Shown one piece after another: positions 41,863 through 51,470 of a DNA stretch of 52,971 nucleotides (positions are counted from its first letter, which is position 1; every line of letters starts with the position of its first letter). A program made the position numbers and the translations under genes. This stretch comes from an uncultured Clostridium sp. (GTDB lineage: Bacteria > Bacillota > Clostridia > Clostridiales > Clostridiaceae). The stretch spans positions 1 through 52,971 of the forward strand of contig UQQU01000011.1 of NCBI GenBank assembly GCA_900543325.1. Direction: 5' to 3'. Below the pieces are notes generated by a model that searched no databases, was not told the DNA's origin, and saw nothing but the letters and a program-made list of their open reading frames with translations.

Positions 41863-44800
41863 ATGAAAAGTACAGATTATATTGAAAAATTCGAAATAAA
41901 CGATAATGAAAGAGGAAGCTACTCAATAGACTTATGTCCTCTATCTAATACAATAAGATTTACAGCAAAATATGATGGTTGTATTTATGCCTATGTGGTA
42001 GGTGATTTTAATGCTTGGGAAAAATCAGAAGATTATAAATTAAATTGGCAAGTAGATACAAATGATGGTGTACTTAAAATGATTAGAGAAATAAAATTTC
42101 CAAATGGTCTTAAACCAGGTAAATATAGATATAAATATATATTAATTGATTGTAATGGAAATGAAATATGGATAGATTCTGAAGGGAACGAAAAAAATAG
42201 TTTTAGTTTTATATGGGAAAAAATTACTGATACAATAAAAATTTATTCCTCTAATAATATAGTAACTTATAAAAGACCAGTTGAATTAATTGGTGTGTGT
42301 ACAGGTTTATACGGAAGAATATCACTTCCTAAAATGATATGGTATTTAGATACAGAGATTGATGGCGTAAAAATAGAAAATGGGTACTTAATAGTAAACG
42401 ACACTGTAAAAGAAGGCACTGAAATTATTGTTTGTGGAAAAGCTATCGAGAAAGATTTAATTGCTACTAAAAAAATATTGGTCGAAAACAACAAATATAG
42501 TGGTACATTAGTACATTTTTATTTAGAAGATAATAATTATCAAGGCCATGATTATATATGGAATTGTTGGTTGTTTGGTGAAAATTGTAATGGTGAGGAA
42601 AGAGATTTTAGCTTTAATACTGATTATGGCTTTGCTTCATATATAAAAGAAGATTACTTAATTATTAGAAAGAAACAATGGGGTAATAATTGGATAAATT
42701 ATTGGGCTGAACAAACTAACACTTATGATTTAAAAGGAAACTATAAAGACATATATATAGTTTATGGGGATGCAAGGAGATATACTTCTCTAAGAGCCGC
42801 CATAATAGCAACTCAAAGTAATATAAAATTTGCTATTATGGATGATCATAATAAAGTAAAAGTATATCTATCAAGTGAACCATTATTAGGACTTGATTTT
42901 GAATTATATTTAAATGGTGAAAAAGTCGAAGGAACCTCTTCTATAATAAGAGGAAAAGAAGTTATTATAACTAACCTTCCTAAACATATACGTGCTAATG
43001 ATTTACTTTTAGTTTCCGCCTCTAATGCTTATAAGCCATATAAAGTACTATTTAGAAATTTTTTAGACAAATTTTATTATTCAAAAGAAGATTTAGGAGT
43101 AGTTTATTTAAACAATGCAATTTCCTTTAAACTTTGGGCTCCAACAAGTTATAAGGTGGAATTATTACTATATAAGGAATGGTATATTAATCAAGAAGAG
43201 GCCTCCATTAAATATCCTATGATATATGATTATAAAACAGGAGTATATACGACTGTTATAAATAAGGCTGATGCAAATGAAATGTATTATTTGTATAAAA
43301 TTTATTTCAAAGATGTAGATATAAACGGCGAATTCTGTGATAAAATAACCTATGCAGTGGATCCATATGCAACTTCTGTTTGTGTAAATGGTGATAAAGG
43401 ATATGTACTAGACATAAATGATAAAAGTACAAAACCTTATGGTTTTATAAATCAGTATATACCTGAATTAAAAAGAAAAGATGATTCTATTATTTATGAA
43501 ATGCATATAAGAGATTTTACAATTGATGAGAGCTCTGGTGTAAGTGATAGCCTAAAAGGAACTTATTTAGGAGCAGTACAAGAAAATACAGTATATAAGG
43601 ATATTTATAGTGGAAAAACTGTAAAAACTGGATTAGATCATTTGGTAGAATTAGGAATAACCCATGTTCATTTGATGCCAGTTTTTGATTTTGGTTCAGT
43701 AGATGAACGTTTTTCTAGCTCTAATAATAGAAATTGGGGATATGACCCTAAAAACTTTAATGCTCCAGAAGGGAGCTACTCAACAAATCCCTATAATCCA
43801 GTAACAAGAATTATTGAATTAAGGGAAATGATTATGAAATTCCATGCAAAAGGTATCAGAGTTGTCATGGACATGGTTTATAATCACATGATGAGTACTA
43901 TGAATATGGATAATATTGTTCCAGGGTATTACTTTAGAACTGATTCTCTTGGAAGATTTACAAATGGCTCTGGTTGTGGAAATGAACTTGCAACTGAAAG
44001 ACCAATGGTCAGAAAATTTGTAGTTGATTCATGTATGCATTGGATAAAAAATTATAAAATTGATGGAATTAGATTTGATTTAATGGAATTAATTGATATA
44101 AATACAACCAAAGAAATAGTTCGTAAATCTCGTAAATTTGATCAAAACTTTTTAATTTACGGTGAACCTTGGAAAGGTGGAAGCTCACCTTTAATGAATG
44201 GAACCTTTAAAGGATCTCAAAGAAACGAAAATTTTTCTGTTTTTAATGATACTTTTAGAGATGCAATAAGAGGTAATAACAATCCATCAAATGGCTTTAT
44301 AAATGGAAATCAACATAACAATATTTGTAATTGGAATATAATCGAAGGATTGAAGGGTTCTATTTATACATTAACATCTAATCCAAATGAAAGTATAAAT
44401 TATGCAGATGCACATGATAATTATACTCTTTGGGATCAAATAGAAAAAAGTCAAAATCCATCTTTATCTCAAGGTGACTATAGAAAAAATATAAGTGTTT
44501 ATCCACTAGATAATACTTTTGTACGACAAGACTTATTAGGTTTATCAATATTATTTACTGCTCAAGGAATTCCTTTTATTCAATATGGCTCTGAATTTTT
44601 AAGAACAAAACAAGGTGACCATAATAGTTATAAAAGTAGTGATGCAATAAATTCAATTAACTGGAGTGATAAAAATAGATTTATAGATATATTTAACTAT
44701 ACTAAGGGATTAATAGCTATAAGAAAAAACTTACCGTATTTTAATATAGATAACGCTGATATTATAAAAAATAAAGCAAAATTTATATTTGCTAATAATA

Positions 44801-45060
44801 ATGAAAATAGTGGAGTTATAATTAATCATATTGATTTAAGTGAATATGATAAGGGTGAAGCTGTAGTTATTTATAATGCCACAAGTATTGATAATTATGA
44901 TGTAAATTCCTATATTCCTATCTCTAAAACTGGATATTGGAACATTATTGCCAATGATAAAATAGCAGGTCTAAATATATTAAAAAAAGTCAATTCCAAT
45001 GAAATTCCAAAGTTGAAGTCATTTTCAATAATGATTTTATGTAATAAAATTAATAAATAA
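41863..45060 (+). CDS. pulA: type I pullulanase, intracellular
   Basis: A 1065-residue debranching enzyme. Order: a starch-binding-like domain (residues 25-110, YVVGDFNAWEKS), a second beta domain, a CBM41-like domain (about 215-310, VHFYLEDNNYQGHDYIWNCW), the CBM48-type N domain (about 415-500, FKLWAPTSYKVELLLY) and the GH13 barrel with the pullulanase signature NWGYDPKN. Catalytic residues are D739 (GIRFDLME), E768 (YGEPW) and D852 (AHDN). No signal peptide, so it splits alpha-1,6 bonds of glycogen or imported dextrins inside the cell. A GH13 amylase at 17.2 kb could act on the products. Start at 41863 follows GGGGTGTTTAT. Confidence 0.93.
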   Translation: MKSTDYIEKFEINDNERGSYSIDLCPLSNTIRFTAKYDGCIYAYVVGDFNAWEKSEDYKLNWQVDTNDGVLKMIREIKFPNGLKPGKYRYKYILIDCNGNEIWIDSEGNEKNSFSFIWEKITDTIKIYSSNNIVTYKRPVELIGVCTGLYGRISLPKMIWYLDTEIDGVKIENGYLIVNDTVKEGTEIIVCGKAIEKDLIATKKILVENNKYSGTLVHFYLEDNNYQGHDYIWNCWLFGENCNGEERDFSFNTDYGFASYIKEDYLIIRKKQWGNNWINYWAEQTNTYDLKGNYKDIYIVYGDARRYTSLRAAIIATQSNIKFAIMDDHNKVKVYLSSEPLLGLDFELYLNGEKVEGTSSIIRGKEVIITNLPKHIRANDLLLVSASNAYKPYKVLFRNFLDKFYYSKEDLGVVYLNNAISFKLWAPTSYKVELLLYKEWYINQEEASIKYPMIYDYKTGVYTTVINKADANEMYYLYKIYFKDVDINGEFCDKITYAVDPYATSVCVNGDKGYVLDINDKSTKPYGFINQYIPELKRKDDSIIYEMHIRDFTIDESSGVSDSLKGTYLGAVQENTVYKDIYSGKTVKTGLDHLVELGITHVHLMPVFDFGSVDERFSSSNNRNWGYDPKNFNAPEGSYSTNPYNPVTRIIELREMIMKFHAKGIRVVMDMVYNHMMSTMNMDNIVPGYYFRTDSLGRFTNGSGCGNELATERPMVRKFVVDSCMHWIKNYKIDGIRFDLMELIDINTTKEIVRKSRKFDQNFLIYGEPWKGGSSPLMNGTFKGSQRNENFSVFNDTFRDAIRGNNNPSNGFINGNQHNNICNWNIIEGLKGSIYTLTSNPNESINYADAHDNYTLWDQIEKSQNPSLSQGDYRKNISVYPLDNTFVRQDLLGLSILFTAQGIPFIQYGSEFLRTKQGDHNSYKSSDAINSINWSDKNRFIDIFNYTKGLIAIRKNLPYFNIDNADIIKNKAKFIFANNNENSGVIINHIDLSEYDKGEAVVIYNATSIDNYDVNSYIPISKTGYWNIIANDKIAGLNILKKVNSNEIPKLKSFSIMILCNKINK

Positions 45061-45199
45061 TATCCTAATTTATAACACTATAAAATATCTTAATTTATAA
45101 CCAGATGTTTTATAGTGTTATTTTCTGTATAATGTTCTTTTGTATAAATAATATGGATTAAACAAAAAATAATTATACAAGCATTAGAAAGGATAGATA

Positions 45200-46168
45200 A
45201 TGATGGTGAATACCAATAAGCCAATTATAGTTATAAGTAGCTGCCTAGGTTTTGAAAATTGTAGATATAACGGAAGTATTGAACAAAATGAATTTATAGA
45301 TAAACTAAGAAAATATGTTGAAGTTATACCAGTTTGCCCAGAAGTAGAGTGTGGATTAACCATTCCAAGAAATTCTATTAGAATAGTTGAAATAGATAAT
45401 AAAAAGGAACTTGTTCAACCTAAAGAAAATAAAGTTATTACAGAAGATATGATAAACTTCTCAGAAGAGTTTTTAAAAAAGCTAAATGCTGTTGATGGAT
45501 TTATATTAAAATGTAAATCACCTTCTTGTGGAGTTAAAGATGCAAAAATATATACAACATTTGAAAAGGGGAGAGCTATAAGAAGGGAAAAAGGATTTTT
45601 TGCTGAGTCTGTTCTGAAACATTTTCCTTATACACCTATTGAAGATGATGGCAGATTAACAAATTTTAAAATACGTGAGCATTTTCTTGCTAGAATTTTT
45701 ATATTATGTGATTTTAGAAATGCTAAAAATAGTCTTGATTTCGAAAAGCTAAAAAAATTTCATTTGAAAAACACTCTATTATTTTTATCATATAGCCAAA
45801 AGTATTCTAGAATACTTGATGAATTTATTTATAAAGATAAAGTTGAAAATTTAGAGGCATTATTTAAAGAATATGAATTCTATCTTCATAGATTATTAGA
45901 AAGAGCTCCTAGATATACATCTAATATTAACGTATTATTAAAGTCACTAGATCAATTTAGTGATAAAATAACTGCTGATGAGATGAAATTCATTTGGAGT
46001 ACCATAGATAAATATAAAAATGGATATGTACCATTTTCTGTTCCTCTATACTTAGTTAAAAGCTATATTATTAGATTTGATCTTAATCATTTGATGGATC
46101 AAACATTCTTTATGCCATATCCAGAAGATTTAGTTCTAGTTAATGACTCTGGAAAACTAATTCACTAA
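45200..46168 (+). CDS. DUF523-DUF1722 fusion protein
   Basis: A 322-residue protein. Residues 5-150 are a DUF523 domain (SSCLGFENCRYNG, VCPEVECGLTIPR, LKCKSPSCG) and residues 185-305 a helical DUF1722 (YbgA-like) domain (KKFHLKNTLLFLSYSQK... HYL-type). In other bacteria such fusions sit near photolyase genes, but there is none here. No function is established. AAAGGATAGATA precedes the ATG. It shares its DUF523 half with the protein at 29.4 kb. Confidence 0.88.
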   Translation: MMVNTNKPIIVISSCLGFENCRYNGSIEQNEFIDKLRKYVEVIPVCPEVECGLTIPRNSIRIVEIDNKKELVQPKENKVITEDMINFSEEFLKKLNAVDGFILKCKSPSCGVKDAKIYTTFEKGRAIRREKGFFAESVLKHFPYTPIEDDGRLTNFKIREHFLARIFILCDFRNAKNSLDFEKLKKFHLKNTLLFLSYSQKYSRILDEFIYKDKVENLEALFKEYEFYLHRLLERAPRYTSNINVLLKSLDQFSDKITADEMKFIWSTIDKYKNGYVPFSVPLYLVKSYIIRFDLNHLMDQTFFMPYPEDLVLVNDSGKLIH

Positions 46169-46180
46169 TATTAATTTAGT

Positions 46181-46217
46181 AGTAAGATTAAATTTTAAAT
46201 TTAATCTTACTTTTTTA
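46181..46217 (+). terminator. terminator of the DUF523-DUF1722 gene
   Basis: AGTAAGATTAAA (46181-46192) with TTTAATCTTACT (46200-46211), followed by TTTTT. Confidence 0.85.
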
Positions 46218-46220
46218 CCT

Positions 46221-46370
46221 GATTGCTAGTTGTTGTAACATTCCAACCTCTTTCTAACTAGAATATAACAAGATCCACGGTTCCCTTTGGATATAACGAA
46301 TTCTAAGCTTCAGATATAGTTAAAACTTCACTGGAAACTAAGAATCCAGTTTATTATTCTTAACTATAAA
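46221..46370 (+). other. structured intergenic segment upstream of terC
   Basis: Three successive foldable units: CTAGTT/AACTAG (46226-46261) enclosing GTTG/CAAC; ATCCA/TGGAT (46273-46292); and ATAGTTAA/TTAACTAT (46316-46367) enclosing ACTGGA/TCCAGT. It ends 60 bases before terC. Its base composition is less AT-rich than other gaps. Relatives of terC often follow the yybP-ykoY manganese riboswitch, but the GGGGAGTA core of that motif is absent. It may be an undescribed leader RNA. Confidence 0.4.
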
Positions 46371-46432
46371 TAAATTTATACATTAAATCATATAATTATT
46401 CTGTGAATTAATTTAATATAAGGAGAATTATT

Positions 46433-47248
46433 TTGAGAGCAAGAAGTGCATTAAGAAATTTTGTAATGTGGGCAAGCCTTGCCTTTGTAGTTAATGTATT
46501 TATTTATTTTATTTTCGGAGCAGATTATGGTCTTGAGTTTTTAGGTGGATACATAATTGAATTAAGTTTGAGTGTAGATAATTTATTTTTATTTTTAATT
46601 ATATTTACCTCATTTAATATTCCAATTTCATATCAAAAAAGAGTACTTACTTATGGAATTATAGGAGCTGTAATATTAAGATTTGTATTTATTTTTTTAG
46701 GTGTTGCAATAATTAACAAATTTAATTGGGTTTTATATATTTTCGGATTTTTCTTATTTTGTAGTGGGCTAAAAATATTATTAAATAAAGAAGAAGAATC
46801 TGATTTTTCTAAAAGTAAAGTTTTAAATATCATGAAGCATTTGATTCCAGTTACAAATGAATTACATCATGAAAAATTCTTTGTTAGGATTAATGGAGTA
46901 TTACATGCTACTCCATTATTATTAATTTTGGTATTAATTGAAAGTTCAGACATCATATTTGCATTAGATTCTATTCCAGCAATATTTTCAATTACCACTA
47001 ATCCCTATATAGTTTATACCTCTAACATATTTGCTATCTTAGGTTTAAGAAGCCTTTATTTTCTATTAGCAAAATTAAATAGCATGTTTAGTTATATAAA
47101 GTATGGAGTTGCATTTATTCTAATGTTTACAGGCATAAAATTATTTGTTGCATTCTTGGGAATTAATATATCAACAGTAGTATCCTTATTAGTTATTGCA
47201 ATTATTTTATTAAGCAGCGTTTTATTTTCATTAATAAGAAGTAATTAA
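46433..47248 (+). CDS. TerC-family membrane protein
   Basis: A 271-residue integral membrane protein with about seven helices. Conserved acidic residues of the family are present: D49 in ELSLSVDNLF and D173/D179 in ESSDIIFALDSIPAIF; NIFAILGLRSLYF is also typical. Family members export manganese (Alx, MeeF/MeeY types) or load metal on exported enzymes. It is shorter at the N-terminus than usual (about 320). The start is TTG at 46433 after AAGGAGAATTAT. A foldable 150-base segment precedes it. Confidence 0.9.
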   Translation: MRARSALRNFVMWASLAFVVNVFIYFIFGADYGLEFLGGYIIELSLSVDNLFLFLIIFTSFNIPISYQKRVLTYGIIGAVILRFVFIFLGVAIINKFNWVLYIFGFFLFCSGLKILLNKEEESDFSKSKVLNIMKHLIPVTNELHHEKFFVRINGVLHATPLLLILVLIESSDIIFALDSIPAIFSITTNPYIVYTSNIFAILGLRSLYFLLAKLNSMFSYIKYGVAFILMFTGIKLFVAFLGINISTVVSLLVIAIILLSSVLFSLIRSN

Positions 47249-47375
47249 TTATCATATTTAGAATACTATATATAAGTCTCTTATATTTGAATATTACAGA
47301 TAAAAAAAATAATAAACTCTATAATATAAATCATTATGATATTGTATAAAACTCTATATAAGGAGGTAATATCTT

Positions 47376-48323
47376 TTGAGTGATGCTCTTGACTTACTTA
47401 TTTATCTTGATGAGGCCTTAACCAAGAATTTAAACTCTCTAGTTATAGATGGATTTATTGAAAAAAGGACCTCTAGATTTATAGAAGATAGAACCTTAAA
47501 CGCAAAAACAGGAACTGAAGGCAGTAACCAGCATTATGGTGAAGATAGATGCGTAAGAGATGAACGTGATGGATATAAAGGAAAAAACTTCACTGAAGCT
47601 GACACCGTAACAACAGTAAATAGAGATAATCAATCATTGGAAGGCAGAAGATTTGTTAGACGTGAAGAAGAATTAACTCGAATATTTACAACATTTGAGA
47701 TACATCAACAATTACTTCAAGGTTTAAACCAATCAAACTTAATTAAAGAATTCGACAGTAGTAGTTATTCAACATCTAATATAAATTCAGGTGATTATGT
47801 TAAATTAAGTGGTCAAATATCTAGTGAATCTATGGTATCTTATATAGATAGTTTATCTAACCTATTATCTTGTATTGGAACAGATAATCTAAATTCATAT
47901 TGCCAAACATTAAAAAGTACTAATAGTTCCTTTGTAAACTATGATACTATGTACAAACAAGTTAATTACTTACAATCACTTTTAACTACTAATAATAGTC
48001 AAGATATGATTGTAAAATGTGGCAATATGGATGTTGTATTAACAGTTAATAATAATAATTTTATTAGTACTTATGCAAATATTTATGATAGTGCAGATTG
48101 TCCATGTACCATAGTTGGAAAGGTTATTAGAAAATGTAATTCTAATCAGTATATTCATTTATTAAGAAAATCAGGGCAGGCTAATTTTTATGAAAATTTT
48201 TTAAGCTGTTGCTCTCCACTTATGGAAAACCTATCAAGTGCAGGTCTCTATTTACCTGAGCAACCTCGATTTAAAGTTCCAGGAGAGTCTTTGCTTTTAA
48301 TACCTATTAGTATGCTAATTTAA
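47376..48323 (+). CDS. DUF6414-like protein
   Basis: A 315-residue soluble protein. The start LLIYLDEALTKNLNSLVIDG resembles DUF6414 proteins, which open with a YLDE motif, followed by a charged stretch (50-105) and a mixed beta C-terminal half (VGKVIRK near residue 245, GESLLLIPISML at the end). The family is of unknown function and often lies in accessory DNA. The start is TTG at 47376 after AAGGAGGTAATATC. No terminator is seen after it. Confidence 0.6.
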   Translation: MSDALDLLIYLDEALTKNLNSLVIDGFIEKRTSRFIEDRTLNAKTGTEGSNQHYGEDRCVRDERDGYKGKNFTEADTVTTVNRDNQSLEGRRFVRREEELTRIFTTFEIHQQLLQGLNQSNLIKEFDSSSYSTSNINSGDYVKLSGQISSESMVSYIDSLSNLLSCIGTDNLNSYCQTLKSTNSSFVNYDTMYKQVNYLQSLLTTNNSQDMIVKCGNMDVVLTVNNNNFISTYANIYDSADCPCTIVGKVIRKCNSNQYIHLLRKSGQANFYENFLSCCSPLMENLSSAGLYLPEQPRFKVPGESLLLIPISMLI

Positions 48324-48411
48324 AACTATATCAAAAAGAGTAATTAATAGTTACTAATTATCACTTATAAATAATATATTAAAATATATAAATTATAAAA
48401 GGATGATAAAA

Positions 48412-49329
48412 ATGATTAAACCTAAACCATTGCAACAAGGTGATAGCGTAGCCATAATAGCCCCTGCAAGTCCTACAGATAAAAATTTAATTGATAAATG
48501 TGTAAATTCATTAAATGCGTTAGGATTAAAGGTAGTGGTGGGAGATAGCTGCCTATCAGAGCATGGATTTTTATCAGGAACTGATGATATAAGAGCAAAT
48601 GATATAAATTGTATGTTTGCAGATAAAAATATAAAGGGAATTTTTGCACTTCGAGGCGGTTACGGTTGTGCTAGATTATTAAACCTTATAGATTTTAAAT
48701 TAATCAAAAAAAATCCCAAAATTTTTGTTGGCTATAGCGATATTACTGCACTTCATATTGCCATAAATCAAAAAAGTAAGCTTATAACATATCATGGTCC
48801 GATGATATCAACTGAACTAATAAAAGGATTAGATGAATATAGCGCTAATTACTATAAAAAATTTATTTTTGGTAATGACAAAGTAGAAGAGGTTTTTAAT
48901 CCTGAAGGAGATAATCTTCAAAGTATTAATAATGGTATAAGTAGTGGTCAGCTTATTGGTGGAAATTTATCATTAATTTGCTCTTCATTAGGAACAAAAT
49001 ATGAAATAAATACAAAAAATAAGATATTATTTTTAGAAGAGGTAGAAGAAGTACCATATAAAATAGATAGAATGCTTACTCAGTTAAAACAATCTGGAAA
49101 ATTAAAAGATGCAAATGGAATAGTTTTAGGATCCTTCACTAATTGCATTGCTTCAAATAACAAAAAAAGTTTATCATTACAAGAAGTTTTTAATGAAATT
49201 ATTTTACCTTTAAAAAAACCAACCATAAGTAATTTAGCTTGTGGACATTGTCTTCCAACTTTAACACTACCTTTAGGAGCAAAAGTACTTCTTGATGCTA
49301 CTACTAAAAAAATTAAAATCCTTGAATAA
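48412..49329 (+). CDS. LD-carboxypeptidase (S66 family)
   Basis: A 305-residue serine peptidase of the LdcA/MccF family, which removes the terminal D-amino acid from murein tetrapeptides or cleaves microcin-like adducts. The nucleophile is S109 in GYSDITALH, with E209 or E210 in LFLEEVEE and H279 in ACGHCLP. FALRGGYGCARLL is another typical strand. The start at 48412 is nine bases after AAAAGG; the ATG at 48403 touches that site. No signal peptide, so it acts in the cytosol in wall recycling. Confidence 0.92.
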   Translation: MIKPKPLQQGDSVAIIAPASPTDKNLIDKCVNSLNALGLKVVVGDSCLSEHGFLSGTDDIRANDINCMFADKNIKGIFALRGGYGCARLLNLIDFKLIKKNPKIFVGYSDITALHIAINQKSKLITYHGPMISTELIKGLDEYSANYYKKFIFGNDKVEEVFNPEGDNLQSINNGISSGQLIGGNLSLICSSLGTKYEINTKNKILFLEEVEEVPYKIDRMLTQLKQSGKLKDANGIVLGSFTNCIASNNKKSLSLQEVFNEIILPLKKPTISNLACGHCLPTLTLPLGAKVLLDATTKKIKILE

Positions 49330-49374
49330 TATTATTCATCCAGCAGCAGATAATAATTAATGATATAACCTCTA

Positions 49375-49470
49375 GGAATGGTGTAATTTGCGTTAAGAAT
49401 TTATATCTTTATTTCCGTAAAAGTTGCTAAAGCTTCGAAAGTCATTTCATTCCCTCAGTTTCTTAACGCA
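49375..49470 (+). other. structured intergenic segment with pseudoknot potential
   Basis: The 263-base gap between convergent genes holds an 11-bp inverted repeat TGCGTTAAGAA (49389-49399) and TTCTTAACGCA (49460-49470), followed by GTTTTTA. GGAATG (49375-49380) can pair with CATTCC (49448-49453), which would cross the first stem as a pseudoknot. No protein frame is visible. It could be a terminator-like element, a small RNA or the trace of a mobile element. Confidence 0.4.
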
Positions 49471-49592
49471 GTTTTTACTACAAGAAATATTAAATTCTAA
49501 AACTTAATTACAATATTCCTTCCGGTAATATCATTAATATCTTCTCTTTTTCTTTGGATAAACTTCAATGCAACCTTAATAGCAAATTATAT

Positions 49593-50549
49593 TTAATTAG
49601 TTTGACTTAATATATAATCAACAATTTTCATATATAAATTTAGCGCTTCTGTGTTTGATAAGTTTTCTAGATAGTGAGTGCAATTTTGCAATGTATATAA
49701 CTCAAAATTATTATTATACTCTAATGCTGTTTCATATAATTCTACAGAAGTTTCATAAGGTACAATATTATCTTTTAAGCTATGAATTATAAGTGTATCA
49801 GGTAAATCCTCTCTTACATATTCGATAGGGCTAAATTCTTTAGATAATTTTTCTATGTCATTTTCAGTAAACTTTTCAACAACCTCTTCTGGTCCGACTG
49901 ATAAATTTACTTCACTCAATCTAGCTGGACCAAATAAATCAATTATGTACTTTACTTTAGATGAATATGATTTTAACGATTGATCCCCTATGAATTCATC
50001 ATCCTGTGAAAAAGCAGCCATCATCGAAAGTTGAGCACCAGCAGATGGCCCTATAATTCCTATATTATTTACATCAAAATTATATTTATCTTTATTTTTA
50101 TATACCCATCTAATTGTATCTTTAACATCTGATATCTGATCTTCTAAAATAACTTCATCATCCATCAACTCATATGATGTACTAATTACTGCATAACCTT
50201 CATCTTTAAGTAAATCAATAATGGATTCTATAGCAGAAGGTATTACTTTATCACCGTACATCCATCCATTTCCAAATACATATATAATTACTGGCGTTGG
50301 CTCTTTAGCTTCTTTGTTTGTATAAATATCTAATGTAAATTCTTTGTTACCTCTTTTTTTATATACAACATCTTTATAGGTTATATCTTTAATTGGATCA
50401 TTATAAAAATCACTTGATATGGTAGGTAAACTATTACTTAATTTTATAATTTCAAATAAAAATTTTAATCTTTTTACTTGAGTAGCTGAAATAATAACTA
50501 TTATTAAAACAATAATTGTAATAAATAGTGATCTTTTTTTTATTTTCAT
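49593..50549 (-). CDS. membrane-anchored alpha/beta-hydrolase (esterase-like)
   Basis: A 318-residue protein with an N-terminal membrane helix (residues 8-22) that likely leaves the hydrolase outside the cell. Catalytic residues: S169 in IGPSAGAQL, D260 in HSLKDNIVPY, H292 in CTHYLEN. The usual oxyanion HGGG is replaced by FGNGWMYG. The layout is of the BD-FAE/hormone-sensitive-lipase-like esterases. The start at 50549 follows TTGGAGGTAGAT; an upstream ATG at 50603 is rejected. It is divergent from pyrE. Substrate unknown. Confidence 0.85.
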   Translation of the reverse strand: MKIKKRSLFITIIVLIIVIISATQVKRLKFLFEIIKLSNSLPTISSDFYNDPIKDITYKDVVYKKRGNKEFTLDIYTNKEAKEPTPVIIYVFGNGWMYGDKVIPSAIESIIDLLKDEGYAVISTSYELMDDEVILEDQISDVKDTIRWVYKNKDKYNFDVNNIGIIGPSAGAQLSMMAAFSQDDEFIGDQSLKSYSSKVKYIIDLFGPARLSEVNLSVGPEEVVEKFTENDIEKLSKEFSPIEYVREDLPDTLIIHSLKDNIVPYETSVELYETALEYNNNFELYTLQNCTHYLENLSNTEALNLYMKIVDYILSQTN

Positions 50550-50724
50550 ATCTACCTCCAAAAAATAAAATAATACTGATACTTTCCCTATATTAACTTT
50601 CATCTCTTAATTATTGACATCTTCAAAATATAATAACCATAAATATAAATTTATTTATTGGCTTTTTTACCGAATAATGTTACAATATTTAAGAAAAATA
50701 TACATATTAGAGGAGTTGTTTTCT

Positions 50725-51396
50725 ATGCAAAAATACAAACAAGAATTTATAGAATTTATGGTAAAAAGTAATGTTTTAAGATTTGGAGAATTTGTTACAA
50801 AAAGCGGACGTCAAACACCATTCTTTATTAATACAGGAAACTATACTACAGGAGAACAACTTGAAAAATTAGGTGAATTTTATGCTAAAACTATTAATGA
50901 GCATATTGGTTCTGATGTAGATGTATTATTCGGACCAGCTTACAAGGGAATTCCATTAACTGTTACTACTGCTATATCTATGAATAAACTATATGGTGCA
51001 AATGTTGAATATTGTTCAAATAGAAAAGAAGTTAAAGATCACGGAGAAGGTGGAATTTTACTTGGTGCTAAACTAGATAACACAAAAAAAGTAGTTATAG
51101 TTGAAGATGTTATGACTGCAGGAACTTCAATTTATGAAACAGCACCAATATTAAAAGCTCAAGGTGATGTAGAAATCGCAGGCTTAGTTATATCTGTTGA
51201 TAGAATGGAAAAGGGTAAAGGAGAACAATCAGCTCAAGCTGAAATCAAAGAAGCATTTGGAATTACGACTTATCCTATAGTTACAATGGCCGAAGTTGTT
51301 GAGTACTTATATAATAGAGAAATTGATGGAACTATATATATTGATGATAAGATAAAAGCTGCTATAGCTGAATATTACAAAAAATATGGGGTTTAG
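50725..51396 (+). CDS. pyrE: orotate phosphoribosyltransferase
   Basis: A 223-residue enzyme that makes orotidine 5'-phosphate from orotate and PRPP in pyrimidine synthesis. It shows FVTKSGRQTPFFINTG, FGPAYKGIPL and the PRPP motif VVIVEDVMTAGTS (123-135). The start at 50725 follows AGAGGAGTTG; the long upstream in-frame extension to 50614 has no site. It is alone here, away from other pyr genes, and ends at a strong terminator. Confidence 0.95.
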   Translation: MQKYKQEFIEFMVKSNVLRFGEFVTKSGRQTPFFINTGNYTTGEQLEKLGEFYAKTINEHIGSDVDVLFGPAYKGIPLTVTTAISMNKLYGANVEYCSNRKEVKDHGEGGILLGAKLDNTKKVVIVEDVMTAGTSIYETAPILKAQGDVEIAGLVISVDRMEKGKGEQSAQAEIKEAFGITTYPIVTMAEVVEYLYNREIDGTIYIDDKIKAAIAEYYKKYGV

Positions 51397-51412
51397 AATT
51401 TAGACATAATAA

Positions 51413-51455
51413 AATATAAGTCTGCACCTTAAATTGCAGACTTATATTATTTTTA
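51413..51455. terminator. terminator between pyrE and threonine dehydratase
   Basis: Perfect 14-bp stem AATATAAGTCTGCA (51413-51426) with TGCAGACTTATATT (51435-51448), then T-rich; shared by convergent genes. Confidence 0.9.
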
Positions 51456-51470
51456 TTAACTTTTTATAGT

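Noticed and set aside
46221..46432. yybP-ykoY manganese riboswitch before terC
   Set aside because: The conserved GGGGAGTA core and its partner segments are not present on either strand.
47376..48323. DUF6414-like gene as part of a defence island
   Set aside because: The neighbours are housekeeping genes (terC, LD-carboxypeptidase, pyrE) with no nuclease, methylase or toxin genes.
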